From contig JADYZK010000360.1 in the NCBI GenBank assembly GCA_020853175.1, forward strand, positions 1-5,450: a stretch of 5,450 nucleotides of DNA, given 5' to 3'. The position numbers were made by a program, and so were the translations under genes. Source of the stretch: Bacteroidales bacterium. GTDB lineage: Bacteria; Bacteroidota; Bacteroidia; Bacteroidales; F082. Of this stretch, positions 1 to 5,450 are shown one piece after another (the first letter of the stretch is position 1; each line of letters starts with the position of its first letter). The notes under the pieces are model-generated. The model was not told the origin of the DNA and did not search any database. It saw only the letters and a program-made list of their open reading frames with translations.

Positions 1-1418
1 ATCAAATAGGTTGCATTATCGGAACCCCTATTCGCAATAGGCAACCCAAAGGAAAACCGTTGTTTAACGCTGCTGCCTTTTGCTACCAAGGTAAGGTGCA
101 ATATTACAGAAAAGCACTGCTGCCCAATTACGATGTTTTTGACGAATATCGTTATTTTGAACCAGTACGCGACTTTGAACTTCTTTATTTTAAAGGAGTT
201 AAAATTGCCCTCACTATATGCGAAGACATTTGGGATGTGGGCAATAACAGGTTATATACCATCAACCCGATGGAAATTTTAAGCAAAGACAATCCCGATT
301 TGATGATCAATATTGCAGCTTCACCTTTTCATGCCCATCAAGCCACGACACGCCTCAACATATTAAAAGCCAATGTTTTACAGTATAAAATTCCATTAAT
401 CTACGTGAACCAAGTGGGCGCCCAAACCGAATTGCTTTTCGATGGCGGTTCACTCGCCTTCGGACAAAATGCTTCAGTTGCACATTGCCTTCCCTTTTTT
501 GAAGAATCCATCCAAATTGTTGATTTTGAAGCTTTAAAAAACAATGATTTCATACAAAGCCCACAAGTAATTCCTGAAAAAATTGCCCTCATACACCAAG
601 CACTCGTGATGGGAGTCCGCGATTATTTTCAAAAAATGGGTTTTTCAAAGGCTTTGCTTGGCCTTTCGGGTGGTATTGATTCAGCAGTTACGATGGTGAT
701 TGCAGCACAAGCGCTTGGGCCTGCCAATGTTTTGGGAGTTTTAATGCCTTCACAGTTTTCATCAGATCACTCCGTAAACGATGCGCTTTCACTGGCAAAA
801 AACCTAGGTTCGCCAGTAGAAACCATTGGTATTGAATCGCTTTACCACGCTTTTACAGACAGCCTTAACCCTCTTTTTGATGGCAAACCGGTGGATGTTA
901 CCGAAGAAAATATTCAAGCCCGCATTCGTGGTGTTCTTTTGATGGCTTTAAGTAACAAATTAGGCTCTATCTTACTCAACACCAGCAACAAAAGCGAAGC
1001 AGCAGTGGGATATGGAACCCTTTATGGTGATATGAACGGCGGACTATCGGTTTTGGGCGATGTGTTTAAAACAGAAGTGTTTGCACTGGCTCACTTTATC
1101 AACCGCGCAGAAGAGATTATTCCAAACCATACCATCACCAAACCGCCCTCGGCTGAGTTGCGTTTCGACCAAAAAGACAGCGACAGCTTACCTGAATACG
1201 AGCTCTTGGATGCCCTCCTCTATCAGTATATTGATTTGAAAAAAGGTCCTCAAGCATTGAAATTAGCGGGTTTTGATGAGAAAATGATCCGTCGTGTTTT
1301 ACGCTTGGTGAATATGAACGAACACAAACGCAAGCAATCGCCTCCTGTTTTAAGGGTTTCTTCAAAAGCTTTCGGTATGGGCCGACGGATTCCTATTGTA
1401 GCCAATTATTTAATGTAA
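1..1418 (+). CDS. nadE: Glutamine-dependent NAD+ synthetase, 5'-truncated by the window edge
   Basis: The enzyme makes NAD+ from deamido-NAD+, ATP and glutamine-derived ammonia, the last step of NAD+ synthesis in the cytoplasm. The reading frame is open from the window edge (first whole codon at 3); a TTG at 60 is internal, because the codons before it (ending GKPLFNAA) match the family. About 471 codons are visible, against roughly 540-550 for the full enzyme. The first half is a nitrilase-type glutaminase domain: the catalytic Lys is in YRKALLPNYDVFDE (codon 111-113) and the catalytic Cys in ICEDIW (219-221), while the catalytic Glu lies upstream of the window. The second half is the synthetase domain, with the ATP-binding PP-loop SGGIDSA (666-686), NTSNKSEAAVGYGTLYGD, TKPPSAEL and the C-terminal KAFGMGRRIPIV. 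The glutaminase domain rules out the short ammonia-dependent form. It converges with the Fe-S genes to the right. Identity is very secure. Confidence 0.97.
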   Translation, partial: QIGCIIGTPIRNRQPKGKPLFNAAAFCYQGKVQYYRKALLPNYDVFDEYRYFEPVRDFELLYFKGVKIALTICEDIWDVGNNRLYTINPMEILSKDNPDLMINIAASPFHAHQATTRLNILKANVLQYKIPLIYVNQVGAQTELLFDGGSLAFGQNASVAHCLPFFEESIQIVDFEALKNNDFIQSPQVIPEKIALIHQALVMGVRDYFQKMGFSKALLGLSGGIDSAVTMVIAAQALGPANVLGVLMPSQFSSDHSVNDALSLAKNLGSPVETIGIESLYHAFTDSLNPLFDGKPVDVTEENIQARIRGVLLMALSNKLGSILLNTSNKSEAAVGYGTLYGDMNGGLSVLGDVFKTEVFALAHFINRAEEIIPNHTITKPPSAELRFDQKDSDSLPEYELLDALLYQYIDLKKGPQALKLAGFDEKMIRRVLRLVNMNEHKRKQSPPVLRVSSKAFGMGRRIPIVANYLM

Positions 1419-1445
1419 GAAAATATTTTCATTTTAGAGCCTTAT

Positions 1446-1468
1446 CATTCAGTTCGTTATACTGAATG
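1446..1468 (+). other. Small hairpin after nadE, function uncertain
   Basis: CATTCAGT (1446-1453) and ACTGAATG (1461-1468) form a perfect 8-bp inverted repeat around a 7-nt loop, 27 bases after the nadE stop codon. No T-run follows directly (TTAGAATCC comes next), so it is a poor intrinsic terminator. It might stabilise the nadE mRNA end, or be chance in an AT-rich spacer. Confidence 0.3.
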
Positions 1469-1494
1469 TTAGAATCCCCCAACTTTGTTTTAAT

Positions 1495-1533
1495 AAAAAA
1501 AGGTCTTGATGATATGAATCCTCAAGACCTTTT
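1495..1533. terminator. Bidirectional intrinsic terminator between nadE and the nifU-like gene
   Basis: AAAAGGTCTTGA (1498-1509) pairs perfectly with TCAAGACCTTTT (1522-1533), a 12-bp stem. After one T/C mismatch, an inner GAT/ATC stem closes an ATGA tetraloop. The A-run at 1495-1501 reads as seven T's after the stem on the minus strand, so termination should be strongest for the mrp-nifU transcript, whose last gene stops 24 bases upstream. On the plus strand the stem ends in TTTT only, a weaker signal for nadE. The position between two convergent genes fits a shared terminator. Confidence 0.82.
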
Positions 1534-1557
1534 ACTGGAAGGCAAAAGTTTACAACC

Positions 1558-1806
1558 CTAAAGATTGATCGCTTCTACACTTTTAATTTCGGGGAGTGCT
1601 TTGCGGATGGTGTTTTCAACTCCATTTTTTAAAGTCATGGTGCTGTACGGACAGCTTCCGCAAGCGCCAGTGAGTTCAACATTCACAACCATATCCTCGG
1701 TGATGTTCACAAAATTAATGTCACCACCGTCTTGTTGAAGGTAAGGTCTCACTTGTTCGATGAGATTCTTCACTTTTCTTTCTAATACTTCTTTTTCTTC
1801 CGACAT
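1558..1806 (-). CDS. NifU C-terminal-domain (Nfu-type) Fe-S cluster scaffold/carrier protein
   Basis: This 82-residue protein is essentially a lone NifU C-terminal (Nfu) domain. Such domains bind a labile [4Fe-4S] cluster between subunits and pass it to apoproteins in the cytoplasm. Visible landmarks are RPYLQQDGGDI (residues 20-30), typical of the family start, and the cluster-binding CGSC (Cys49 and Cys52, codons 1660-1662 and 1651-1653) in TGACGSCPYSTMTLKNGVE form. There is no IscU-like N-terminal domain, no [2Fe-2S] central domain and no A-type extension, so this is the minimal version. The ATG at 1806 gives a full domain with a short charged lead. No Shine-Dalgarno site is seen; the leader is A/T-rich. 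It starts 41 bp after the stop of the Mrp-like ATPase gene with no promoter evident between them, so the two are probably co-transcribed, and the transcript ends at the hairpin at 1495-1533. The domain assignment is very secure; the client proteins are unknown. Confidence 0.93.
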   Translation of the reverse strand: MSEEKEVLERKVKNLIEQVRPYLQQDGGDINFVNITEDMVVNVELTGACGSCPYSTMTLKNGVENTIRKALPEIKSVEAINL

Positions 1807-1847
1807 ATTATTCAGATAATTATATAATGATTATAAAACCAAGATTA

Positions 1848-2891
1848 TTACTTCTTTATCAATGCTTTAACTTTTTGAGCTACTTCCATAAAAGCCTGTG
1901 CAATAGGCGAACTTTCATCTAAAGCAATGGGACTGCCGTTATCACCAGAGGCAGAAATTTGCTCAACAATAGGAATCTGTCCGATCAACGGAATGCCGAG
2001 CGCATTTGCAAATCCTTCGCCGTATCCCTTTCCGAAGATGTAGTATTTCTTATCAGGCATATCGGTAGGCGTAAAAAAGGCCATATTTTCAATCAAACCC
2101 AACAAGGGAATGGTGAGTTTTTCTTGTCGGAACATGGTTGCAGCCCTACGTACATCAGCAAAAGCCACTTTTTGAGGTGTTGTTACGACCACAGCTCCGG
2201 TGATGGAATAAGATTGGGCCAAAGTGAGTTGAATATCGCCCGTTCCCGGAGGAAGGTCAATGATCAAATAATCGAGTATACCCCAATCAGCATCTGTAAG
2301 CAACTGGTTTAGTGCGCTCGTAGCCATAGGCCCACGCCAAACAAGCGGTTTATCGGTATCCACAAAAAAGCCGATAGACAAAAGTTTAATGCCAAATTTT
2401 TCGAGAGGCACAATCAACTGTTTGCCTTCCTTTTCGATCATGCCCGGGCTTTCGTCAACGATGCCAAACATAATGGGTACCGAAGGTCCGTAGATATCGG
2501 CATCAACCAAACCGACTTTTGATCCTGTGCGTGACAGGGCTACCGCGAGATTGGCTGCGACGGTTGACTTTCCGACACCTCCCTTTCCGGAGGCCACAGC
2601 AATGATGTTTCTAACACCTGCCAAAGGACCTCGACCTTTTTCTTTTTCGGTAATTGGCGTTATTTCAACAAGTGTATCTTCGCCAAATGCTTCTTTTAAT
2701 GCCTTTATGGCTGCGTTGCTAACAATGTTTACTGCCGGCTCACCAAGTTTTGAAAACACCAACCTGAAGGATATTTTGTTGCCTTTGATGTCCAGTTCGT
2801 CGAGCATTCCCAGATCAACTATGTTATCCCCTTTTGCAAAGAAAATGACCCCTTTTAAGGTTTCAATTACTTTTGATCGTTCGATTAACAT
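1848..2891 (-). CDS. mrp: Mrp/ApbC/Nbp35-family P-loop ATPase (Fe-S cluster carrier type), without cysteines
   Basis: This 347-residue cytoplasmic ATPase belongs to the MinD/Mrp family, whose studied members help deliver Fe-S clusters. Residues 5 to about 80 fit the DUF59/FeS_assembly_P domain. The ATPase domain follows: deviant Walker A GKGGVGKST (residues 102-110, bases 2562-2588) with the signature Lys103, DADIYGPSVP (130-139) and Walker B DLPPGTGD (212-219). The length is normal. The odd point is the region after LIENM (266-270): other Mrp/ApbC proteins have the CxxC cluster ligands there, but this one reads FFTPTDMPDKKYYIFG, and the whole translation contains no Cys. I recall the loss of CxxC as common in Bacteroidota homologues. 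It sits upstream of the nifU-like gene, in the same operon by spacing. The start at 2891 has no Shine-Dalgarno site but lies 47 bases below a good -7 element. Family is secure; the cluster-carrying role is inferred. Confidence 0.95.
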   Translation of the reverse strand: MLIERSKVIETLKGVIFFAKGDNIVDLGMLDELDIKGNKISFRLVFSKLGEPAVNIVSNAAIKALKEAFGEDTLVEITPITEKEKGRGPLAGVRNIIAVASGKGGVGKSTVAANLAVALSRTGSKVGLVDADIYGPSVPIMFGIVDESPGMIEKEGKQLIVPLEKFGIKLLSIGFFVDTDKPLVWRGPMATSALNQLLTDADWGILDYLIIDLPPGTGDIQLTLAQSYSITGAVVVTTPQKVAFADVRRAATMFRQEKLTIPLLGLIENMAFFTPTDMPDKKYYIFGKGYGEGFANALGIPLIGQIPIVEQISASGDNGSPIALDESSPIAQAFMEVAQKVKALIKK

Positions 2892-2922
2892 GAAAATTAT
2901 TATTTAGACTGATTAAAAATAG

Positions 2923-2980
2923 AGCTGTTTTAAGACGACAAAGATAGTCAATATGCTGTAAACGCTTGAGTAAAGCAGCT
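2923..2980 (-). repeat. Imperfect inverted repeat flanking the mrp promoter
   Basis: AGCTGTTTTA (2923-2932) and TAAAGCAGCT (2971-2980) are inverted copies: nine Watson-Crick pairs and one T/G pair over 10 positions, separated by 38 bases that include the mrp -7 element. On the minus strand the second arm is followed by CTATTTTTAATC. An RNA reading through from the oxidoreductase gene could therefore fold into a long-loop hairpin ahead of a U-rich stretch, a weak terminator candidate. The paired arms could also be an operator. Chance is possible. Confidence 0.3.
2939..2946 (-). promoter_or_regulatory. Predicted Bacteroidota -7 promoter element for mrp-nifU
   Basis: On the minus strand this reads TATCTTTG, an exact match to the Bacteroidota sigma factor -7 consensus TAnnTTTG. 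Transcription would begin near 2932-2934, giving an untranslated leader of about 40 nt before the mrp ATG. A clear -33 TTG is not seen at the usual spacing; the sequence there is GCGTTTAC. The element lies inside the 103-bp gap after the oxidoreductase gene, so mrp probably has its own promoter even if read-through also occurs. Confidence 0.55.
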
Positions 2981-2994
2981 AAAAGTTGGGTGTT

Positions 2995-4188
2995 TTAAGG
3001 TTTTACAACAGTTGTCGTAAACTCTTTTATCACTTGCTCACGCGACCAATGTTCATTCACTGCCTTTTCGATTGTTTTCGCCCTTTGTTTGTCGTTCAAC
3101 ATCAGTGCCCCGATAAGTTTTGCATCAGTAAAAAAAAATCTGTAGTAACGGTCATTTTCGTGCTCAACCACTTCGTCTCTATGCGATTGCTTCATAGGTC
3201 TATTCATGGAAAAATAAAACTGATTAAAAATTTCCATTTTCAGGCGGAACTTTTTATCAACGCGTTCCAATCGCCCTCCTGCTGCATTTTTCCCAGCTAT
3301 AACACCCTGATTTTCTGCATCATGCCATAAACCTGTCAAGCTATCATTTTGATGTTGAGTAACATCCCCGGCTGCAAAAACATCAGGATGAGAGGTACAC
3401 ATATTTGCATTTACCACGATTCCGATTTTGGTTTCAAGACCCGCTTTTTTTGCACATTCAATTGTAGGCTGCACGCCTTGGGCCACAACCACAAGGTCGG
3501 TTAACAGATGAATCATTTCGCCAATTTCGACCAACAATTTTCCATTTCCGGTTTTTGAAACTGACTTTACCTTTTCGTGTAAAATAAGCTGAATTCCCTT
3601 TGTTTGAAGTAAGGTGCTGAGATGGTTCGACAAATATTCATCAAAATACCTGTTCATCAAAAACGGGTCGGTATGCACTAAACTAACACTTTTGTTCATA
3701 TTTGTTAGTGCTGAAGCCAGTTCAACACCAAGTACACCACCACCGATTACAATAATCTTTGAGGCTTTGGTGGCAAGTTGACGTAAATTTTCTGCCTCTA
3801 AAGCCGATCGAAAAAACAAAAGCTCCTGCCTTCCATTTCCTTTTATTGGCGAACACACAGGGCTGCTTCCACTTGCTATGATGAGTTTATTCCATTGAAT
3901 GATACTTTGACGAAATGTTTTTAAACTTTTCGTTTTCAACGAGATAGACATTACTTTGTCATTCAAAACTATTACCTTTTGTTGATGAAACCATTCAAGA
4001 CTGGCAATAGTAAATTCCTCGCGCTCAAACCCTTTGGCAAATTGTTTACTCAACTGGGTTCGCTTGTAAGGCAAACGATCTTCGCCATTGATGAGTAGAA
4101 TGGAAGCGGTTTGATTTTCACTTCGAATACCTTCGATGGACTTTATGCCTGCAATTCCGGCACCGATGATCACAAAGTCGTAGTACAT
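2995..4188 (-). CDS. FAD/NAD(P)-dependent oxidoreductase, rubredoxin-reductase/NirB-like
   Basis: This 397-residue flavoprotein should move electrons from NAD(P)H through FAD to a small partner protein or other acceptor; the acceptor cannot be read from the sequence. FAD-binding GAGIAG lies at residues 9-14, right after the ATG, which supports this start. Next come LPYKRTQLSK (39-48), like the PYxRxxLSK of NADH:rubredoxin reductases and the NirB N-terminus, and IIASGSSP (103-110), where most relatives have ATG. The NAD(P)-binding motif GGGVLGVE is at 149-156 and the second FAD motif DVFAAGDV at 269-276. WHDAENQG (288-295) and a small C-terminal domain (about 310-397) follow. Its three cysteines (112, 245, 264) form no CxxC or CxxxxC pair, which argues against thioredoxin reductase and the disulfide reductases. 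No rubredoxin or ferredoxin gene is visible. It lies upstream of mrp on the same strand, with a 103-bp gap, and is divergent from tatC. Confidence 0.9.
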   Translation of the reverse strand: MYYDFVIIGAGIAGIKSIEGIRSENQTASILLINGEDRLPYKRTQLSKQFAKGFEREEFTIASLEWFHQQKVIVLNDKVMSISLKTKSLKTFRQSIIQWNKLIIASGSSPVCSPIKGNGRQELLFFRSALEAENLRQLATKASKIIVIGGGVLGVELASALTNMNKSVSLVHTDPFLMNRYFDEYLSNHLSTLLQTKGIQLILHEKVKSVSKTGNGKLLVEIGEMIHLLTDLVVVAQGVQPTIECAKKAGLETKIGIVVNANMCTSHPDVFAAGDVTQHQNDSLTGLWHDAENQGVIAGKNAAGGRLERVDKKFRLKMEIFNQFYFSMNRPMKQSHRDEVVEHENDRYYRFFFTDAKLIGALMLNDKQRAKTIEKAVNEHWSREQVIKEFTTTVVKP

Positions 4189-4207
4189 GTTAAAAATTCA
4201 GTTTTGG

Positions 4208-4215
4208 CAAAGTTA
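4208..4215 (-). promoter_or_regulatory. Predicted Bacteroidota -7 promoter element for the oxidoreductase gene
   Basis: The minus strand reads TAACTTTG, an exact TAnnTTTG match, 19 bases upstream of the oxidoreductase ATG. Transcription would start near 4202, leaving a short A/T-rich leader of roughly 13 nt without a Shine-Dalgarno site. No convincing -33 TTG is present at the expected distance, so support rests on the -7 match and its position. Confidence 0.5.
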
Positions 4216-4348
4216 CTAAAAACCTTCTATTTAGATCGGTTCTTGATAGAAGTGTTTCTTTAAACCTTTTCGCAGTATCGCTTATGTCCAAAGACCAACA
4301 TTTAAGCGTCAGAAAACCAAATTTTTCACTATTGTAAGGAGTTATTTG

Positions 4349-4356
4349 TAAATTCG
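4349..4356 (+). promoter_or_regulatory. Predicted Bacteroidota -7-like promoter element for tatC
   Basis: TAAATTCG differs from TAnnTTTG at one position (T to C) and lies 18 bases upstream of the tatC ATG. A TTG at 4332-4334 is only 14 bases upstream, short for a -33 element (usually about 19). Transcription would start near 4362. The leader TCAAAAAAAGAAAC before the ATG is A-rich with no Shine-Dalgarno site, as is common in Bacteroidota. Confidence 0.42.
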
Positions 4357-4374
4357 CACCTCAAAAAAAGAAAC

Positions 4375-5202
4375 ATGTCGAAGCGCCAAAAGGAAGATTC
4401 TAAAGAAAAAGAGATGTCGTTTTGGGATCATCTCGAAGAGTTGCGCACGCATATTATTAGGAGCGTTGCAGCCATTGTGGTGTTAGGAATTGTAGCTTTT
4501 TTGAATCGAAAAATACTATTCGATACTATCATTTTAGGCCCAAGCCGCAGCGATTTTGTAACCAACCGTTTTTTTTGCTATATCAGCAAAACCTTTTCTA
4601 TTGATGCGTTGTGTTTGGAAAACCTCAATCTGAACATCATCAACATCAATATGTCAGGACAGTTTATGATGCACGTTTACATTTCGTTTGTTACCGGTGT
4701 AATCCTTGCATTTCCTTTTATCCTCAACGAAATTTGGATGTTCGTCAGGCCTGCCCTGCGCCAAAACGAATCGAAGGCTTCACGAAGAGGAGTCATCATC
4801 AGTTCGAGTTTGTTTTTTGTAGGTGTGCTGTTCAGTTATTTTGTTATTGTGCCGCTTACAGTCAACTTTTTTGGAACATATCAGGTGAGTGAATCGGTTT
4901 TGAACCAAATTTCGCTCAACTCCTACATCAGTACAGTTGTTTCAACCACTTTTGCGGTGGGCGTGGTTTTTGAATTGCCGTTGGTTATCTATTTTCTCAC
5001 CAAAATTGGCATTGTTACGCCTGAGTTTCTTAAAGCTAACCGCAAATACACTTTGGTCATTCTTCTGATCATTTCGGCCATCATCACTCCTCCCGATGTT
5101 TTCAGTCAGATTTTGGTTTGCATCCCTTTAATGGGTTTGTACGAACTCAGTATTTTTGTTTCAAGTCGTATCGTGAAACGTGAAAATACCACACTTGCAT
5201 AA
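4375..5202 (+). CDS. tatC: Sec-independent protein translocase subunit TatC
   Basis: TatC is the inner-membrane receptor of the twin-arginine pathway: it binds the RR signal peptide of folded proteins and recruits TatA-type subunits. The 275 residues fit the six-helix family, with segments near 28-46, 97-117, 140-163, 184-208, 225-237 and 243-262. Signal-binding residues are in place: SFWDHLEELR (15-24, Glu22 equivalent to E. coli Glu15), FVRPALRQNE (123-132, with Glu132 matching E. coli Glu103 at the same distance from the Phe), the TM4 Glu200 in FELP, and TPPDVFSQ (238-245). The first periplasmic loop (about 47-96) is longer than in E. coli and has two cysteines, Cys68 and Cys80. The other Cys is 249 in TM6. 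The ATG is chosen because the cytoplasmic N-terminus, rich in Lys and Glu, leads directly into the family motif. No tatA or tatB gene is in the window. It is divergent from the oxidoreductase and convergent with the partial gene at the right edge. Confidence 0.97.
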   Translation: MSKRQKEDSKEKEMSFWDHLEELRTHIIRSVAAIVVLGIVAFLNRKILFDTIILGPSRSDFVTNRFFCYISKTFSIDALCLENLNLNIININMSGQFMMHVYISFVTGVILAFPFILNEIWMFVRPALRQNESKASRRGVIISSSLFFVGVLFSYFVIVPLTVNFFGTYQVSESVLNQISLNSYISTVVSTTFAVGVVFELPLVIYFLTKIGIVTPEFLKANRKYTLVILLIISAIITPPDVFSQILVCIPLMGLYELSIFVSSRIVKRENTTLA

Positions 5203-5343
5203 AATTCATGAGGCTGTTTTAAGAAGCATTTCAATTGTTATTTTTGAACTGAAAGACAATCAACTTCCATCAATTCGTTTACTATTTCGGAGAATAAAAT
5301 ATATAACATTCTGTAAGATAGGTTTTTAGCAAATACTTTGCAC
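5203..5343. other. Convergent intergenic spacer after tatC, no gene seen
   Basis: This AT-rich stretch separates the tatC stop from the stop of the partial minus-strand gene. I find no coding frame and no strong terminator. The best foldable elements are TTTCA/TGAAA (5229-5233 with 5250-5254) and GCAAA-TAC-TTTGC (5329-5341), both only 5-bp stems without a proper T-run. Termination of tatC may be Rho-dependent or weak. Confidence 0.5.
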
Positions 5344-5450
5344 TTAAAGCTGGTATAAAGATTTCACTTTTTTCGACAAACTTTCCACTATCAAAGCATA
5401 AGATTCATCTATCCATTGTTTGATTAGCACTTCATCATACGTTAAGTTCA
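5344..5450 (-). CDS. C-terminal fragment, probable MmcQ/YjbR-family protein, cut by the window edge
   Basis: Only the last 34 codons are inside the window, read on the minus strand to a TAA at 5346-5344. The fragment contains VLIKQWIDESYALIVESLSK followed by a Lys/Val-rich end. The pattern LIKQWI-x-x-SY-x-x-(V)V-x-x-L-(P/S)KK is how I remember the C-terminal helix of MmcQ/YjbR (DUF419, CyaY-like fold) proteins, small cytoplasmic proteins of about 115-120 residues sometimes called DNA-binding but of poorly known function. The frame holds from the edge without stops, and its composition looks coding. It converges on tatC with a 141-bp gap. The family call rests on a short match from memory; the existence of a gene ending here is more certain than its name. 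Confidence 0.68.
   Translation of the reverse strand, partial: NLTYDEVLIKQWIDESYALIVESLSKKVKSLYQL

Noticed and set aside
60..62. TTG at 60 as the nadE start codon
   Set aside because: The frame is open to the window edge and the upstream codons (GTPIRN, GKPLF) match conserved nitrilase-domain sequence, so the gene simply continues off the left edge.
401..592. Minus-strand open frame inside nadE (63 codons)
   Set aside because: It lies opposite the well-conserved glutaminase domain and its translation shows no family features; a shadow of the real gene. The same applies to the minus-strand frame at 1135-1365.
1959..2312. Plus-strand open frames opposite mrp (1959-2312 and 2527-2907)
   Set aside because: The minus-strand Mrp protein has all its motifs across these stretches; the plus-strand translations are unrecognisable antisense readings.
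2986..3330. Plus-strand open frame opposite the oxidoreductase C-terminus
   Set aside because: It overlaps a conserved coding region and its Cys/Phe-rich translation looks like antisense noise.
4284..4337. A 17-codon ATG-to-TAA frame (starting MSKDQHLSV) followed by TAAGGAG upstream of tatC, possibly a leader peptide
   Set aside because: It is too short to distinguish from chance, has no attenuator-like structure, and lies upstream of the predicted tatC start of transcription. The AAGGAG at 4336-4341 is 33 bases from the tatC ATG, too far to be its ribosome binding site.
4611..4892. Second plus-strand frame inside tatC
   Set aside because: TatC motifs are continuous in the main frame, with no sign of a frameshift or a programmed overlapping gene.
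2924..5224. Repeated 12-mer GCTGTTTTAAGA at 2924-2935 and 5213-5224
   Set aside because: About one such chance match is expected in a window of this size with AT-rich composition; the flanks do not match.
5333..5340. ATACTTTG, resembling a plus-strand -7 promoter element
   Set aside because: It misses the TA position by one base, and the only gene downstream is on the opposite strand.
1..5450. Search for a novel system: defence genes, CRISPR arrays, mobile elements, riboswitches, tRNAs
   Set aside because: All sizeable coding regions belong to well-known housekeeping families; no direct-repeat arrays, terminal inverted repeats, target duplications or tRNA-like clover-leaf sequences were seen by eye.

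Overview
The window looks like ordinary chromosomal housekeeping DNA from a member of the Bacteroidota. Three things point there. Two upstream regions carry exact matches to the Bacteroidota -7 promoter element TAnnTTTG, and a third carries a one-base variant. The start codons are preceded by A/T-rich leaders rather than Shine-Dalgarno sites. TatC and the Mrp ATPase carry sequence features I associate with that phylum: a long Cys-containing first periplasmic loop in TatC, and a KYYIFG segment in Mrp where other lineages have CxxC. The DNA is moderately AT-rich throughout, and I see no mobile element, CRISPR array, RNA gene or compositional break.

Layout from left to right. Positions 1-1418 (+) hold most of a glutamine-dependent NAD+ synthetase (nadE), whose first roughly 70 codons lie outside the window. 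A gap of about 140 bp carries a strong hairpin flanked by A and T runs, which serves as a shared terminator for the convergent genes on either side. On the minus strand, transcribed right to left, come a Mrp/ApbC-type P-loop ATPase (1848-2891) and then a small NifU C-terminal-domain protein (1558-1806), 41 bp apart and probably one Fe-S cluster assembly operon. Upstream of these, also on the minus strand, lies a FAD/NAD(P)-dependent oxidoreductase of the rubredoxin-reductase/NirB-like type (2995-4188). It is divergent from tatC (4375-5202, +) across a 186-bp region with a plausible promoter in each direction. The right edge contains the last 34 codons of a minus-strand gene that resembles the C-terminus of MmcQ/YjbR-family proteins.

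The genes share a loose redox and cofactor theme (NAD+ synthesis, Fe-S assembly, a flavoprotein reductase, and the Tat export channel that often carries cofactor-loaded proteins), but nothing shows that they form a dedicated system. I found no convincing novel system. The points most worth a second look are that the Mrp protein has no cysteine at all, the paired cysteines in the periplasmic loop of TatC, and an inverted repeat flanking the mrp promoter.
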